Shown piece after piece: positions 1-8,310 of a DNA stretch of 64,000 bases; position 1 is the first letter of the stretch; the number at the start of each line of letters is the position of its first letter. Below the pieces are notes generated by a model. The model made no database searches and was not told the origin of the DNA. It worked only from the letters and a program-made list of their open reading frames with translations. The translations under genes were made by a program, and so were the position numbers. Source of the stretch: Enterococcus caccae ATCC BAA-1240 (lineage in GTDB: Bacteria > Bacillota > Bacilli > Lactobacillales > Enterococcaceae); assembly GCF_000407145.1 (NCBI RefSeq), contig NZ_KE136472.1, positions 310,001-374,000 of the forward strand, written 5' to 3'.

Positions 1-213
1 TTAAACTATAAATATCAAGGGGCATTTCCAGAAGAAATGAAAGAACGATTGCAACGGGCCGCTGAAGCCGCGTATCAATTGGATGAAGAAATGTCCACGA
101 TTCGCGAAGAAATCCAAGAAGCTCAACATTTGTTCTCTCATGGTCGAGGAAAATCAAAAGATGATTACTATCAAAGGTTTTCCGATAAACAAGTTGAACT
201 AGATAAAGAATAG
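1..213 (+). CDS. relQ: Small alarmone synthetase RelQ, C-terminal end (cut by window edge)
   Basis: Only the last 70 residues are inside the window; the reading frame is open from base 1 and stops with TAG at 211-213. RelQ-type synthetases make (p)ppGpp from GTP or GDP and ATP in the cytoplasm. What is seen is the family's C-terminal helical tail, which begins LNYKYQG and contains AAYQLDEEMSTIREEIQEAQ. The catalytic domain lies upstream, outside the window. The stop is 10 bases before nadK, the usual Firmicute order of alarmone synthetase, NAD kinase, then pseudouridine synthase. Identification rests on this tail and the neighbours. Confidence 0.8.
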   Translation, partial: LNYKYQGAFPEEMKERLQRAAEAAYQLDEEMSTIREEIQEAQHLFSHGRGKSKDDYYQRFSDKQVELDKE

Positions 214-223
214 GAGGAGGAAT

Positions 224-1021
224 ATGAAAGTAGCAATTGTGCATAATCATGAACACAAATCAAGTGAAGTTACCCGTCATTTACTCCTACTTTTGAAAAA
301 AAATAATATTGAAATCGACGACCATCGACCGGACCTTGTGATTTCTGTTGGTGGAGATGGCACGCTATTGTCTGCGTTTCATCGCTTTAGCCATCGACTG
401 GATGATGTCAGTTTTTTAGGAGTGCATACAGGTCATTTAGGTTTTTATACAGATTGGCGAGACTATGAGCTAGAAGAATTAGTTCAAAGCCTATTAGTTC
501 ATCAAGAAAAAAGCATTAGTTATCCTTTGCTTGATGTGAAAATCAGTTTTCATGGAAATAAACCAGAGAAGCATTTTTTAGCACTGAATGAATCAACGAT
601 TAAACGAGCCAATCGAACGATGGTTGCAGATGTACTAATCAAAGATGAACTGTTTGAAAAGTTTCGAGGAGATGGCTTGTCTGTTTCCACACCTACAGGA
701 TCAACTGCTTATAACAAGAGTATTGGTGGGGCAGTGTTACATCCTAGTATCAACGCTTTTCAGTTAGCAGAAATTGCTTCATTGAATAATCGTGTTTTCC
801 GAACATTGGGCTCACCGATCGTGATTGCTCATACTGAATGGTTGGAAATCAAGCTACAGGAAAGTAACGATTATTTGATTACGGTTGATCAATTAGATAT
901 TTATCAGGATGATATCAAATCGATTTACTATCGTATTGCGGATGAGCGGATTCATTTTGCATCATATCGACATATGCATTTTTGGCATCGAGTAAAAGAT
1001 GCCTTTATTAGTGAGGATTAA
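224..1021 (+). CDS. nadK: NAD kinase
   Basis: A 265-residue protein that phosphorylates NAD to NADP in the cytoplasm using ATP or polyphosphate. The family motif GGDGTLL is near residue 43, preceded by VISV, and the second signature GDGLSVSTPTGSTAYN is near residue 148. Length is normal for the Gram-positive enzyme. The ATG follows GGAGGAGG by a few bases, so the start is secure. It lies directly behind relQ and its end nearly touches the pseudouridine synthase start, so the three genes probably share a transcript. Confidence 0.95.
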   Translation: MKVAIVHNHEHKSSEVTRHLLLLLKKNNIEIDDHRPDLVISVGGDGTLLSAFHRFSHRLDDVSFLGVHTGHLGFYTDWRDYELEELVQSLLVHQEKSISYPLLDVKISFHGNKPEKHFLALNESTIKRANRTMVADVLIKDELFEKFRGDGLSVSTPTGSTAYNKSIGGAVLHPSINAFQLAEIASLNNRVFRTLGSPIVIAHTEWLEIKLQESNDYLITVDQLDIYQDDIKSIYYRIADERIHFASYRHMHFWHRVKDAFISED

Positions 1022-1028
1022 TACATTA

Positions 1029-1922
1029 ATGGAATTTAGTTGGACAGTTGAAAAGAAAGAAGCACAACAAGTAAAAGCATTTTTAAAAGAGCGGGGAATT
1101 TCCAAAGGACTATTAGCTAAAATCAAATTTCAAGGTGGGAAAATCGAGGTTAATCAGTCCGTTGAAAATGTGTTATATCAGTTATCTTTGGGCGATCAGG
1201 TCAAGATCACGATTCCCGATGAAAAAGAACATGAAACGTTACTGATAGATGATGCACCTATCGATATTGTTTTTGAAGATGAACATTATTTAGTGGTTAA
1301 TAAACCAGCAGGGATTGCATCGATTCCAGCTCAATATCATCCTAATGGGACTATGGCCAATCGGGTCAAAGCGTATTTTAAAGCCCAAAACTATCAGGAT
1401 CAGGTCATCCATGTGGTAACCCGTTTAGATCGTGATACGACAGGCTTGATGTTGTTTGCAAAACATGGTTTTGCTCATGCGATGCTTGATCAAGAACTAC
1501 GCAAAAAAGCGGTAGTCAAAATTTATCAAGCATTAGTTGGTGGCAATGTGTCCTGCTTAAAAGAGCATGAAACAATAACACTGCCAATTGGTCGGGATTT
1601 AACGTCTATCTTAAAAAGAAAAACAGTTGAGGGTGGACAACAGGCGGAAACAGAATATTGGTTGATGAAACGAAAAAAGGATGAAGCATTAGTAAATATT
1701 CAGTTGCATACAGGAAGAACCCATCAAATTAGAGTCCATTTTGAAGCAATTGGATGTCCTTTGTTGGGAGATGACATGTATGGTGGTAAAATGGATAGTG
1801 GGATCGATCGTCAAGCGCTACACTGTTGTCAATTAAGTTTTATCCATCCGTTTACGCAACAACACTTGAAATTGACTTCTCCTTTAGCAGAAGATATGAA
1901 AAAGATTGTAGATCGACTTTAG
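1029..1922 (+). CDS. RluD-family pseudouridine synthase
   Basis: A 297-residue RNA pseudouridine synthase of the RluA/RluD/RsuA superfamily, converting uridines to pseudouridine in rRNA or tRNA. The catalytic-Asp motif VTRLDRDTTGLMLFAKH is at about residue 140 and the later motif LHTGRTHQIRVHF at about 238. The N-terminal 70 residues look S4-like. I chose the ATG at 1029 rather than an upstream in-frame start inside nadK because GAGGA lies 11 bases before it. The product resembles the yjbO-type protein next to nadK in Bacillus. The modified site cannot be told from sequence alone. Confidence 0.9.
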   Translation: MEFSWTVEKKEAQQVKAFLKERGISKGLLAKIKFQGGKIEVNQSVENVLYQLSLGDQVKITIPDEKEHETLLIDDAPIDIVFEDEHYLVVNKPAGIASIPAQYHPNGTMANRVKAYFKAQNYQDQVIHVVTRLDRDTTGLMLFAKHGFAHAMLDQELRKKAVVKIYQALVGGNVSCLKEHETITLPIGRDLTSILKRKTVEGGQQAETEYWLMKRKKDEALVNIQLHTGRTHQIRVHFEAIGCPLLGDDMYGGKMDSGIDRQALHCCQLSFIHPFTQQHLKLTSPLAEDMKKIVDRL

Positions 1923-1941
1923 AGTGAAAGGAGTGGTTTGG

Positions 1942-3303
1942 GTGAATGAAGGACAAGAAATGGAAGATCATTTTTCTTTGCTGTTAGAAAAATTGAAAGA
2001 CCAACAAATGACTGAATTTCGGGAATTGTTTTTAGCACTCCACATATATGAGCAGGGACAATTTTATCAATCGATTGATGTAACAGATAGAAAGCAAGTT
2101 TATAGTTATTTATCACCAAAAGAATTAGCAGATATGTTTGACGTTATTGAAGAAGATAATGAAAATATGAAAGATTATATCGCTGAGATGCGCCCAAGCT
2201 ACGCTGCTGAAATGTTATCTGAAATGTATACGGATAATGCAGTAGATTTATTGAACATGTTGGATAAAAGCCAAAAGGCAAAATATCTAAGCTTGATGAG
2301 TACAGAAGATGCTGGTGAGATCAAAGAGTTATTGCATTACGAAGATGATACAGCAGGATCGATCATGACGACCGAATTTGTTTCTATCGTTGCAAATCAA
2401 ACTGTTCGTTCTGCAATGTATGTATTGAAAAATCAGGCAGATGTGGCTGAAACGATTTATTATGTTTATGTAGTCGACCAGGAAAATCATTTAGTCGGAG
2501 TTATTTCTTTGCGTGATTTGATTGTAAATGATGATGATACGATGATTGCTGATGTACTAAGTGAACGGGTAATTTCAGTTCATGTTGGTGATGACCAAGA
2601 AGATGTAGCACAAACGATTCGAGATTATGACTTCCTTGCGCTACCAGTCACAGATTATGATGATCATCTTTTAGGGATTGTGACAGTTGATGATATTATT
2701 GATGTCATTGATGATGAAGCGGCAAGTGATTACTCTGGTTTGGCCGGGGTCAATGTTGAAGAAGTCAGTGAAAATCCATTCAAGGCAGCCTCAAAACGTT
2801 TGCCTTGGCTCATTACATTATTGTTTTTGGGGATGTCGACTGCCACATTAATCAGCCATTATGAAGAGTTAGTAAGTGAAGCAAGTATTTTAGCTGTCTT
2901 TATCTCACTGATTACGGGAACTGCTGGTAACGCAGGTACACAGTCTTTAGCGGTCGCAGTTAGAAGGCTAGCTGTATCAGATGAAAAAGATAATAATTTT
3001 GGCCGTTTGATTATTAGTGAAGTGTTAACTGGGCTTGTGACTGGGGCTGTGACAGGCATAGCAATTTTTATTGTCGTAGGGATTTGGCAACATAATTTTC
3101 CATTAGGATTTGTGATTGGAATGGCCATGCTATGTGCTATTACAGTAGCGAATTTAGCTGGGAGTTTAATTCCCATGTTGATGGATAAATTAGGCTTTGA
3201 TCCAGCTGTTGCTAGTGGACCATTTATCACGACGTTAAGTGATTTAACCAGTGTATTGATTTATTTTAATATTGCCAGTCTTTTTATGCAGTATTTTGTG
3301 TGA
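1942..3303 (+). CDS. mgtE: Magnesium transporter MgtE
   Basis: A Mg2+ channel/transporter of about 453 residues in the cytoplasmic membrane. The order is an acidic N-domain, two CBS domains (roughly residues 130-255, with EDDTAGSIMTTEFVS at the first), a connecting helix, and five hydrophobic segments from about residue 280 to the end. The pore-type stretch GTAGNAGTQSLAV is in the first half of the membrane domain, as in characterised MgtE. I prefer the GTG start at 1942, which has AAAGGAG seven bases upstream. The gene follows the pseudouridine synthase by about 20 bases and may be co-transcribed. Family members are gated by intracellular Mg2+ bound to the CBS region. Confidence 0.93.
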   Translation: MNEGQEMEDHFSLLLEKLKDQQMTEFRELFLALHIYEQGQFYQSIDVTDRKQVYSYLSPKELADMFDVIEEDNENMKDYIAEMRPSYAAEMLSEMYTDNAVDLLNMLDKSQKAKYLSLMSTEDAGEIKELLHYEDDTAGSIMTTEFVSIVANQTVRSAMYVLKNQADVAETIYYVYVVDQENHLVGVISLRDLIVNDDDTMIADVLSERVISVHVGDDQEDVAQTIRDYDFLALPVTDYDDHLLGIVTVDDIIDVIDDEAASDYSGLAGVNVEEVSENPFKAASKRLPWLITLLFLGMSTATLISHYEELVSEASILAVFISLITGTAGNAGTQSLAVAVRRLAVSDEKDNNFGRLIISEVLTGLVTGAVTGIAIFIVVGIWQHNFPLGFVIGMAMLCAITVANLAGSLIPMLMDKLGFDPAVASGPFITTLSDLTSVLIYFNIASLFMQYFV

Positions 3304-3422
3304 GGTTAAATGTAAGAATAGGTTATCAGCATTTATTCAGATTATCGAAGAGTAAAGCAAAGCGAGTAAAGTACTTTGTTTTACTCTTTTTTTATGGAAT
3401 TGAGGGAAAATATAAAAGATAT

Positions 3423-3468
3423 TTGACAAGAGTCACACTTTCAGATAAGATACATACTAACGGTATGT
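3423..3468 (+). promoter_or_regulatory. tetR promoter with overlapping palindromic operator
   Basis: TTGACA at 3423-3428, a 17-base spacer, then TAAGAT at 3446-3451 form a good sigma-A promoter. Directly behind the -10 lies ACATACTAACGGTATGT (3452-3468), with palindromic outer arms ACATAC and GTATGT. A repressor bound there would block transcription start, which fits autorepression by the TetR protein encoded just downstream. Confidence 0.75.
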
Positions 3469-3482
3469 ATGGAGGGAAACTA

Positions 3483-4121
3483 GTGGCACGTAATAAGTAT
3501 CCAGAGGAAACGGTTAAAAAGATATTAGATGTGTCAGAACAGCTCTTTTTGGAAAAAGGCTACGATCATACGACGATTCAAGATATCATTGATCATCTAG
3601 GTGGCCTAACAAAAGGAGTTATCTATCATCATTTTAAATCAAAAGAAGAAATCTTTAATACTATTTTAGAGAAACGATATGCGATTGGTGTGACAGATCA
3701 AATCGAGTCAATGAAAGACATAAGTGGCTTTGAAAAAATTAAAAAAATCAATTCAATGAGCTTGAGATCGTTAGAACATCAGAAACTTGCGTTTTCTGCA
3801 AAATCGTTGATTACGAATCCTAGAATCATTGGAGAGTTGTATGCAGAAGCTTTTACAAATATTATCCCGTATATCAAATCGTTGGTAGAAGAAGGGATTA
3901 GTGATGGCTCGATAATAACCGATTATCCCCAAGAAATTGCTGAGTTGATCGTACTGTCAACTAATATCTGGTTGGCTCCCTCATTTTATAAAATGAATGA
4001 GGAAGACCTTTTGAGGAAGCTCTCATTTTTTAAGATGCTCTATGACGGCGTAAATTTTCCATTGATTGATGATGACTATATCAAGGATATAGTTACCATG
4101 TTTCGAGCGATTCAAGAATAA
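3483..4121 (+). CDS. TetR/AcrR-family transcriptional repressor
   Basis: A 212-residue regulator. The first 60 residues hold the TetR DNA-binding domain: VKKILDVSEQLFLEKGYDHT, then TIQDIIDHLGGLTKGVIYHHF and the typical KSKEEIF. The remainder is a helical ligand-binding domain with no recognisable ligand signature. I chose the GTG at 3483 because GGAGG lies eight bases before it and the HTH starts at the expected distance; the frame is open far upstream but that part overlaps the promoter. The same 17-bp operator appears in its own promoter and before the next gene, so it probably represses both itself and the small membrane protein. Confidence 0.85.
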   Translation: MARNKYPEETVKKILDVSEQLFLEKGYDHTTIQDIIDHLGGLTKGVIYHHFKSKEEIFNTILEKRYAIGVTDQIESMKDISGFEKIKKINSMSLRSLEHQKLAFSAKSLITNPRIIGELYAEAFTNIIPYIKSLVEEGISDGSIITDYPQEIAELIVLSTNIWLAPSFYKMNEEDLLRKLSFFKMLYDGVNFPLIDDDYIKDIVTMFRAIQE

Positions 4122-4153
4122 AAATGCGTAGATGCATTTTTATTTTAAATAAT

Positions 4154-4170
4154 ACATACCGTTAGTATGT
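4154..4170. promoter_or_regulatory. Second copy of the TetR operator
   Basis: ACATACCGTTAGTATGT is the exact reverse complement of the 17-base operator at 3452-3468. It lies 84 bases before the ATG of the small membrane protein gene, the expected place for a repressor site. I see no equally clear -35/-10 pair beside it. Confidence 0.7.
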
Positions 4171-4250
4171 AAACAAGGAAGTAAACATCAAAAAAGGTAT
4201 AAACTGTATGAAATAACAATAGTTTATCAAAATGACAGGAGGACATAAAA

Positions 4251-4499
4251 ATGATAAATGAATTGAATAAAGAAATGAATAAACTAAATAAGAAACTAGG
4301 GGTAAATGTTGTGTTGCCAAAAGTAAACAGTCGCAGGTTAAATCAAAGTGCTGTTATTAATCTGATTATTGGCGGAGGATTAGCAAGCGCAGGTGTATTT
4401 TTTGAAAAAAATAGCTTGTTTATTTTGGGTAGCTTAGGTCTTTTGAGTAGCTTGGTTGTGAGCATTGAGGCAAAAAAATTACAAGATAAATCTGAGTAA
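4251..4499 (+). CDS. Small membrane protein of unknown function, probable TetR target
   Basis: An 82-residue protein that I do not recognise. Residues 1-30 are polar and Asn/Lys-rich. Residues 34-72 form two short hydrophobic stretches around GGGLASAGVFF and LFILGSLGLLSSLVV, so it is probably a small hairpin membrane protein; the tail is charged. ACAGGAGGACATAAAA precedes the ATG, a strong ribosome site. It stands alone between the TetR gene and a terminator-like repeat, and the operator ahead of it suggests it is induced when the TetR ligand is present. Confidence 0.7.
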   Translation: MINELNKEMNKLNKKLGVNVVLPKVNSRRLNQSAVINLIIGGGLASAGVFFEKNSLFILGSLGLLSSLVVSIEAKKLQDKSE

Positions 4500-4507
4500 T
4501 TAAAGTA

Positions 4508-4640
4508 AAAAAGGGGTGTGGGACAAAAGTGACAATCACTTTTGTTTCACACCCTAAATGCGAATAAACGGTAGAAGTAGAAACAGTCCCTTCTTATTTC
4601 TCGGGATTAAACGCTTCTGTTCCATCCTCTTCATTTAAGC
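4508..4640. repeat. Enterococcal intergenic repeat with two nested hairpins (copy 1)
   Basis: The stretch has GGGTGTGGGACAAAAGTG pairing with CACTTTTGTTTCACACCC, followed by a second part with TTCTTATTTCTCGGGATT and TTCTGTTCCATCCTC. Related sequence occurs at about 15,411, 57,455 and 63,590. It sits between a rightward and a leftward gene and would work as a bidirectional terminator, but its length and repetition exceed a simple terminator. Confidence 0.7.
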
Positions 4641-4641
4641 G

Positions 4642-5274
4642 TTATTCTACGATTTTTGTTCCGTGTACTTCGTTGATCCCTAAAGCTGTTACTACATCTT
4701 CAACATTTTTACTAGAAATTCCACCTCCTGGCAAGATAATGATACGTTTATCAGCATAATCAATCAGTTCTTTCAGATGACCAAAATTATCTTCAATGGC
4801 ACTTCCAGCAGGTCCTCCGTGTGTTAAAATGCGGTGAACATCATGTTCAGCCAGCCAGTCTATCGCTTTAAATTGATTTTCTTTGTTTAACACATCAAAA
4901 GCCATGTGAAAAGTGATCTGTAGTCCTTCTGCTGTTTCAATCAACAATTCTAATGATTCTTCATCCAACCATCCATCTTCTGTTAAACAACCTAAAACGA
5001 CTCCGTCAGTTCCGATTTTTTTTGCTTCGATCAAATCAGTATGCATGATTTTAAGTTCGATGTCATTATAAATAAAATCTCCGCCTCGCGGTCTGATGAT
5101 CGTCATTACAGGAATCGACTTTTCACCAGCATATGCTACAACTTCTTCGATCACACCAGTACTTGGTGTTGTACCGCCTACAGCAAGATTATCGCAAAGC
5201 TCGATTCTTCCAGCACCATTTCGGATGGCAGTTGGGATATTTGTGAAATTTTCAGCGCAAAATTCTTTGATCAT
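4642..5274 (-). CDS. cutC: CutC family protein
   Basis: A 210-residue TIM-barrel protein of the CutC family. It begins MIKEFCAENF, followed by GAGRIELCDNLAVGGTTPS, the family's best conserved N-terminal block. Other matches are IRPRGGDFIYND and LTHGGPAGSAIEDNFGHL. The family was first linked to copper homeostasis, but its biochemical activity is unsettled. I placed the start at 5274 because AAGGAGTGGAACGA precedes that ATG; the 11 codons upstream have no such support. The gene stands alone, convergent with the repeat on its left. Confidence 0.88.
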   Translation of the reverse strand: MIKEFCAENFTNIPTAIRNGAGRIELCDNLAVGGTTPSTGVIEEVVAYAGEKSIPVMTIIRPRGGDFIYNDIELKIMHTDLIEAKKIGTDGVVLGCLTEDGWLDEESLELLIETAEGLQITFHMAFDVLNKENQFKAIDWLAEHDVHRILTHGGPAGSAIEDNFGHLKELIDYADKRIIILPGGGISSKNVEDVVTALGINEVHGTKIVE

Positions 5275-5413
5275 TCGTTCCACTCCTTGTTTTTTCTTCA
5301 CAGGCATTGTACCATAATTATGGCGGTTGCTAAAGTTTCGTTCTCGTTGTAAGATAAATAGCGATAGTTTCTCAAAAAAGTACCATAATTTATAATGAAT
5401 AGGAAGTCACCTC

Positions 5414-6259
5414 ATGTTGAAAAAAATTGATTTTGCTCGAAATTTTTTAGAAACACATCAAGAACAGTTTCTTTGTCCAGTATGTAAACAGACTTTTCAA
5501 TTGAACGGCTATAGCTTAATTTGTGCGCAAAATCATCAATTTGATTTATCTAAGAAAGGAACGATTTATTTTCTTTCTCATAGTATTCAAACTGAATATA
5601 ATAAAAAAATGTTGCTTCATAGAGGAAAGATGATTCAAAGTGGGATGTATCAGCCGTTGCTAGAAAAAATCATTGACACGATGGAAATCACTAAAAATAC
5701 GCTTGATGTTGGTTGTGGTGAAGGGAGTTTTCTATCAGAACTTGCTAAACTAGGGTTGAGTGGACCGAAATTTGGTTTTGATATTTCAAAAGATGGGATT
5801 TATTTAGCAAGTAATCAACCTATCAACGCCTTTTGGTCAGTGGCAGATCTGACAAATTTACCATTTTCAGACCAATCAATGGACACCATTTTGAACATTT
5901 TTTCTCCATCCCATTATCAAGAGTTTCAGCGTGTTTTGAAAAAAGATGGAACTGTGATCAAAGTTATTCCTGAAGCAAAATATTTGAAAGAATTAAGAGC
6001 CGCTTTTTATCCAGAAGATGAAATTAAACAAGTTTATTCTAATGAAAAAGTTTTGGCTAAGTTTTCAAAAGAATTGGATATTGTGGGGAATGAACGTATT
6101 ACCTATACTTTTGCGATTCCAAAGGAAAATCGTCTGGATTTGTTGGAAATGTCTCCGCTTGAATGGGGCGTGGCAGATGACGTAAAAAAAGAAGTTCAAA
6201 AAAATCCATTAGCTGAAGTTACAATTGACGTTCGTGTGTTAAAAGGAATGGTTAGATAA
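5414..6259 (+). CDS. rlmA: 23S rRNA (guanine-N1)-methyltransferase, RlmA type
   Basis: A 281-residue SAM-dependent methyltransferase. Residues 20-55 carry a zinc-ribbon pattern, CPVC then CAQNH about 15 residues later, typical of RlmA enzymes that methylate a guanine in helix 35 of 23S rRNA. The SAM site reads LDVGCGEGSFLSEL at about residue 95 and the later motif NIFSPSHYQEFQRVLKKDG near 160. Family members in Gram-positives modify G748 and can alter macrolide response; which base is used here is inference. The gene starts about 140 bases from divergent cutC. Confidence 0.85.
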   Translation: MLKKIDFARNFLETHQEQFLCPVCKQTFQLNGYSLICAQNHQFDLSKKGTIYFLSHSIQTEYNKKMLLHRGKMIQSGMYQPLLEKIIDTMEITKNTLDVGCGEGSFLSELAKLGLSGPKFGFDISKDGIYLASNQPINAFWSVADLTNLPFSDQSMDTILNIFSPSHYQEFQRVLKKDGTVIKVIPEAKYLKELRAAFYPEDEIKQVYSNEKVLAKFSKELDIVGNERITYTFAIPKENRLDLLEMSPLEWGVADDVKKEVQKNPLAEVTIDVRVLKGMVR

Positions 6260-6290
6260 CGCTTACATTTGGTAAATTTGCTAAAAGGTA

Positions 6291-6440
6291 TTGCAAAGCT
6301 CTGATAATGGTGTTATATTACATACAAGTTGTTTTTTCGTTGGTTTTTATCAGGTTCCTGTTCTGATAAAAGTTAGTGAAAAGAGCTTCACTAACGTAGC
6401 GACTCGCAGTGATTGACACCGAGGCGATACGTTTTTTTTT
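6291..6440 (+). ncRNA. Candidate small RNA or leader with intrinsic terminator
   Basis: TTGCAA (6291-6296), 17 bases, TATATT (6314-6319) make a plausible promoter just after rlmA. The following 115 bases contain no ORF but form three consecutive hairpins: TTTTATCAG with CTGATAAAA, then GTTAGTGA with TCACTAAC, then ACGTA-CTCG with CGAG-TACGT, ending in a run of ten U. It could be a free-standing small RNA or an attenuator of trmL, whose ATG is 64 bases further on. I do not recognise a known RNA family. Confidence 0.5.
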
Positions 6441-6503
6441 ATGTTGATTTTAAGTAATAAAAATATAAATAATGTGTCATTCAACTGAAAGGAAACTGTA
6501 ATC

Positions 6504-7010
6504 ATGACAAATCATATTGTATTATTTGAACCTCAAATCCCAGCAAATACAGGAAATATTGCCCGGACTTGTGCAGCAACAAATTCTCCCTTACATCTCA
6601 TCGAGCCGTTAGGTTTCTCAACAGATGACAAACACTTGAAACGTGCAGGTTTGGATTATTGGAATGATGTAAATATTATGTATCACAAGGATTTAGACGC
6701 TTTTTTAACGTATTTAGAAGGTCGCCCTTTACATTTAATCACAAAATTTGCTAATCAAACATATAGTGAGGTTGATTATACAGATAATCAAGATCATTAT
6801 TTCATGTTTGGAAAAGAAACAACGGGATTACCAGAAGAATTCATGCGAGAAAATGAAGAAAAATGTTTGCGAATTCCTATGAATGATGAACATGTTCGTT
6901 CGCTAAACTTATCCAATACGGTTGCCTTAGTTGTATATGAAGCACTGCGCCAGCAAAATTTTCCAGATTTGGAATTGAGACATCATTATGAGAACGATAA
7001 ATTAGACTAA
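6504..7010 (+). CDS. trmL: tRNA (cytidine/uridine-34 2'-O)-methyltransferase TrmL
   Basis: A 168-residue SPOUT methyltransferase that 2'-O-methylates the wobble base of leucine tRNAs using SAM. The knotted-fold motifs are [20 protein letters not shown] at residues 7-26, [13 protein letters not shown] near 100, and [20 protein letters not shown] near 125. The length is that of a minimal TrmL. GAAAGGAAAC precedes the ATG. It follows the candidate small RNA and ends at a strong bidirectional terminator. Confidence 0.93.
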   Translation: MTNHIVLFEPQIPANTGNIARTCAATNSPLHLIEPLGFSTDDKHLKRAGLDYWNDVNIMYHKDLDAFLTYLEGRPLHLITKFANQTYSEVDYTDNQDHYFMFGKETTGLPEEFMRENEEKCLRIPMNDEHVRSLNLSNTVALVVYEALRQQNFPDLELRHHYENDKLD

Positions 7011-7018
7011 ATTTAACA

Positions 7019-7061
7019 GAAAAAAACTGTTTCCTTCAACAAAAAAGAAACAGTTTTTTGT
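7019..7061. terminator. Bidirectional intrinsic terminator
   Basis: AAAAAACTGTTTC pairs with GAAACAGTTTTTT across a 12-base loop. A-runs on one side and T-runs on the other allow it to serve both trmL and the leftward VOC gene. Confidence 0.85.
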
Positions 7062-7064
7062 TAT

Positions 7065-7445
7065 TTATTCATGTAATTCCAATGGTAAACCGTCTGGATC
7101 AAAGAAAAAGGTCATCTTTTCACCAGTAAAACTGTCTGTTCGAATTGGTTCACATTCAATTTCTTTAGAAGTTAAAAAAGCAATCACGTCCTCGATGTTA
7201 TCAACTTTAAAGGCTAAATGACGCAAGCCTAAAGCTTCTGGATATGAGGGACGTTTTGGAGCATCTGGTGAGACAAATATTTCTAATTCGTAATTTCCCA
7301 ATTTTAAATCGATTTTAATATCGTTCTTATCTTTGCGTTGATTTTCTCGAATTATTTCAAAACCAAGTTTTTCTACATAAAATTCTTTTGTTTTAAGATA
7401 ATCAGAACAATTGATTGCGATGTGATGGATGTGCTCAAAGAACAA
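7065..7445 (-). CDS. VOC-superfamily (glyoxalase/bleomycin-resistance fold) protein
   Basis: About 126 residues with the two-module VOC fold: IHHIAINCSDYLKTKEFYVE at the start and GLRHLAFKVDNIEDVI in the second half, ending FFFDPDGLPLELHE. Candidate metal ligands are the His of HHIAI, the Glu of LEIFV, the His of RHLAF and the Glu of LELHE. The substrate cannot be told; relatives include glyoxalase I-like and dioxygenase-like enzymes. I chose the TTG at 7445 because AAGGAGGG lies eight bases upstream; the longer frame would add 25 residues with no homologous look. Confidence 0.8.
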   Translation of the reverse strand: MFFEHIHHIAINCSDYLKTKEFYVEKLGFEIIRENQRKDKNDIKIDLKLGNYELEIFVSPDAPKRPSYPEALGLRHLAFKVDNIEDVIAFLTSKEIECEPIRTDSFTGEKMTFFFDPDGLPLELHE

Positions 7446-7648
7446 CGGAATTCCCTCCTTGTATGATTTACTTGCAAGTTTCACATTCTTATTATAACGT
7501 ACTTCTTTTTTTATACACAATCAAACTGATTCTCTTATATAAACCTTTTAGTTCAATGGAATTTTCGCAGTGAAAATGATACACTAGTTAAGATAAATAA
7601 GTAGGAATCAAGAACGAATCAATAAATAAGATTTAAGGGAGTAGAAAC

Positions 7649-8278
7649 ATGAAATTATATTTTACACGCCATGGAAAAACAGAATGGAATCAGGAACTTA
7701 GGTTTCAGGGTATGAGTGGAGATTCTCCATTGCTTCCTTCAAGTTTTGATGAAATAAAATTATTAGGCCAAACCATTAAAGATGTCCCTTTTGAAAAAAT
7801 TTTTTCAAGTACATCCATGCGTGCTAGAAAGACAGCAGAAAGTATTAATCAAGAATTAGAGAACCCGGTAGAAATCATTTATACTGATGAACTAAAAGAA
7901 TTGGGATTAGGAAAATTAGAAGGTCAGTACATTGCTGACATGAGAAAAATATATAGTGAAGAATTAGATCATATGCGTTACCAGTTAGATAAATACAATC
8001 CAGAAGTATTTCAAGGAGAACCAATCGAACAAGCAATTTCGCGCATCTCTGCCGTTGTGAACGACGCAGTTGATGAGGGCGAAGGTCCATATCTTTTTGT
8101 AGGACATGGTGCATCATTGACAGCTGCAATCCAGTCACTTTCTGGGAAAGAGTTGAATGAATTGCGTAGTATGGGGGGACTTACGAATAATAGTCTGTCG
8201 ATTTTAGAAACAAAAAATAAGGGAAATAAACAAGGCTACACATTAAATTTATGGAATGATGATTCTTTTTTGCAATAA
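7649..8278 (+). CDS. Histidine phosphatase family (phosphoglycerate mutase-like) protein
   Basis: A 209-residue branch-1 histidine phosphatase. The phosphohistidine motif LYFTRHGKTEWN is at residues 3-14, the second catalytic block is FSSTSMRARKTAE near 52, and the later His is in FVGHGASL near 150. The substrate of these small cytosolic enzymes is rarely predictable; PGAM activity is less likely than a general phosphatase. AAGGGAGTAGAAAC precedes the ATG. It is followed 30 bases later by recD2 and may be co-transcribed. Confidence 0.85.
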   Translation: MKLYFTRHGKTEWNQELRFQGMSGDSPLLPSSFDEIKLLGQTIKDVPFEKIFSSTSMRARKTAESINQELENPVEIIYTDELKELGLGKLEGQYIADMRKIYSEELDHMRYQLDKYNPEVFQGEPIEQAISRISAVVNDAVDEGEGPYLFVGHGASLTAAIQSLSGKELNELRSMGGLTNNSLSILETKNKGNKQGYTLNLWNDDSFLQ

Positions 8279-8310
8279 AAAATTCCTTTGAATAAAGCGA
8301 GGTGAAATCG

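Noticed and set aside
2859-3230. A 123-residue minus-strand ORF inside mgtE.
   Set aside because: It mirrors the membrane domain of mgtE, has no ribosome site, and its composition follows from the antisense of hydrophobic codons.
6325-6440. tracrRNA or T-box leader in the structured RNA upstream of trmL.
   Set aside because: There is no cas gene or repeat array anywhere in the window, and no T-box sequence or specifier loop; the terminal GACACCGAGG is only a superficial likeness to tracrRNA.
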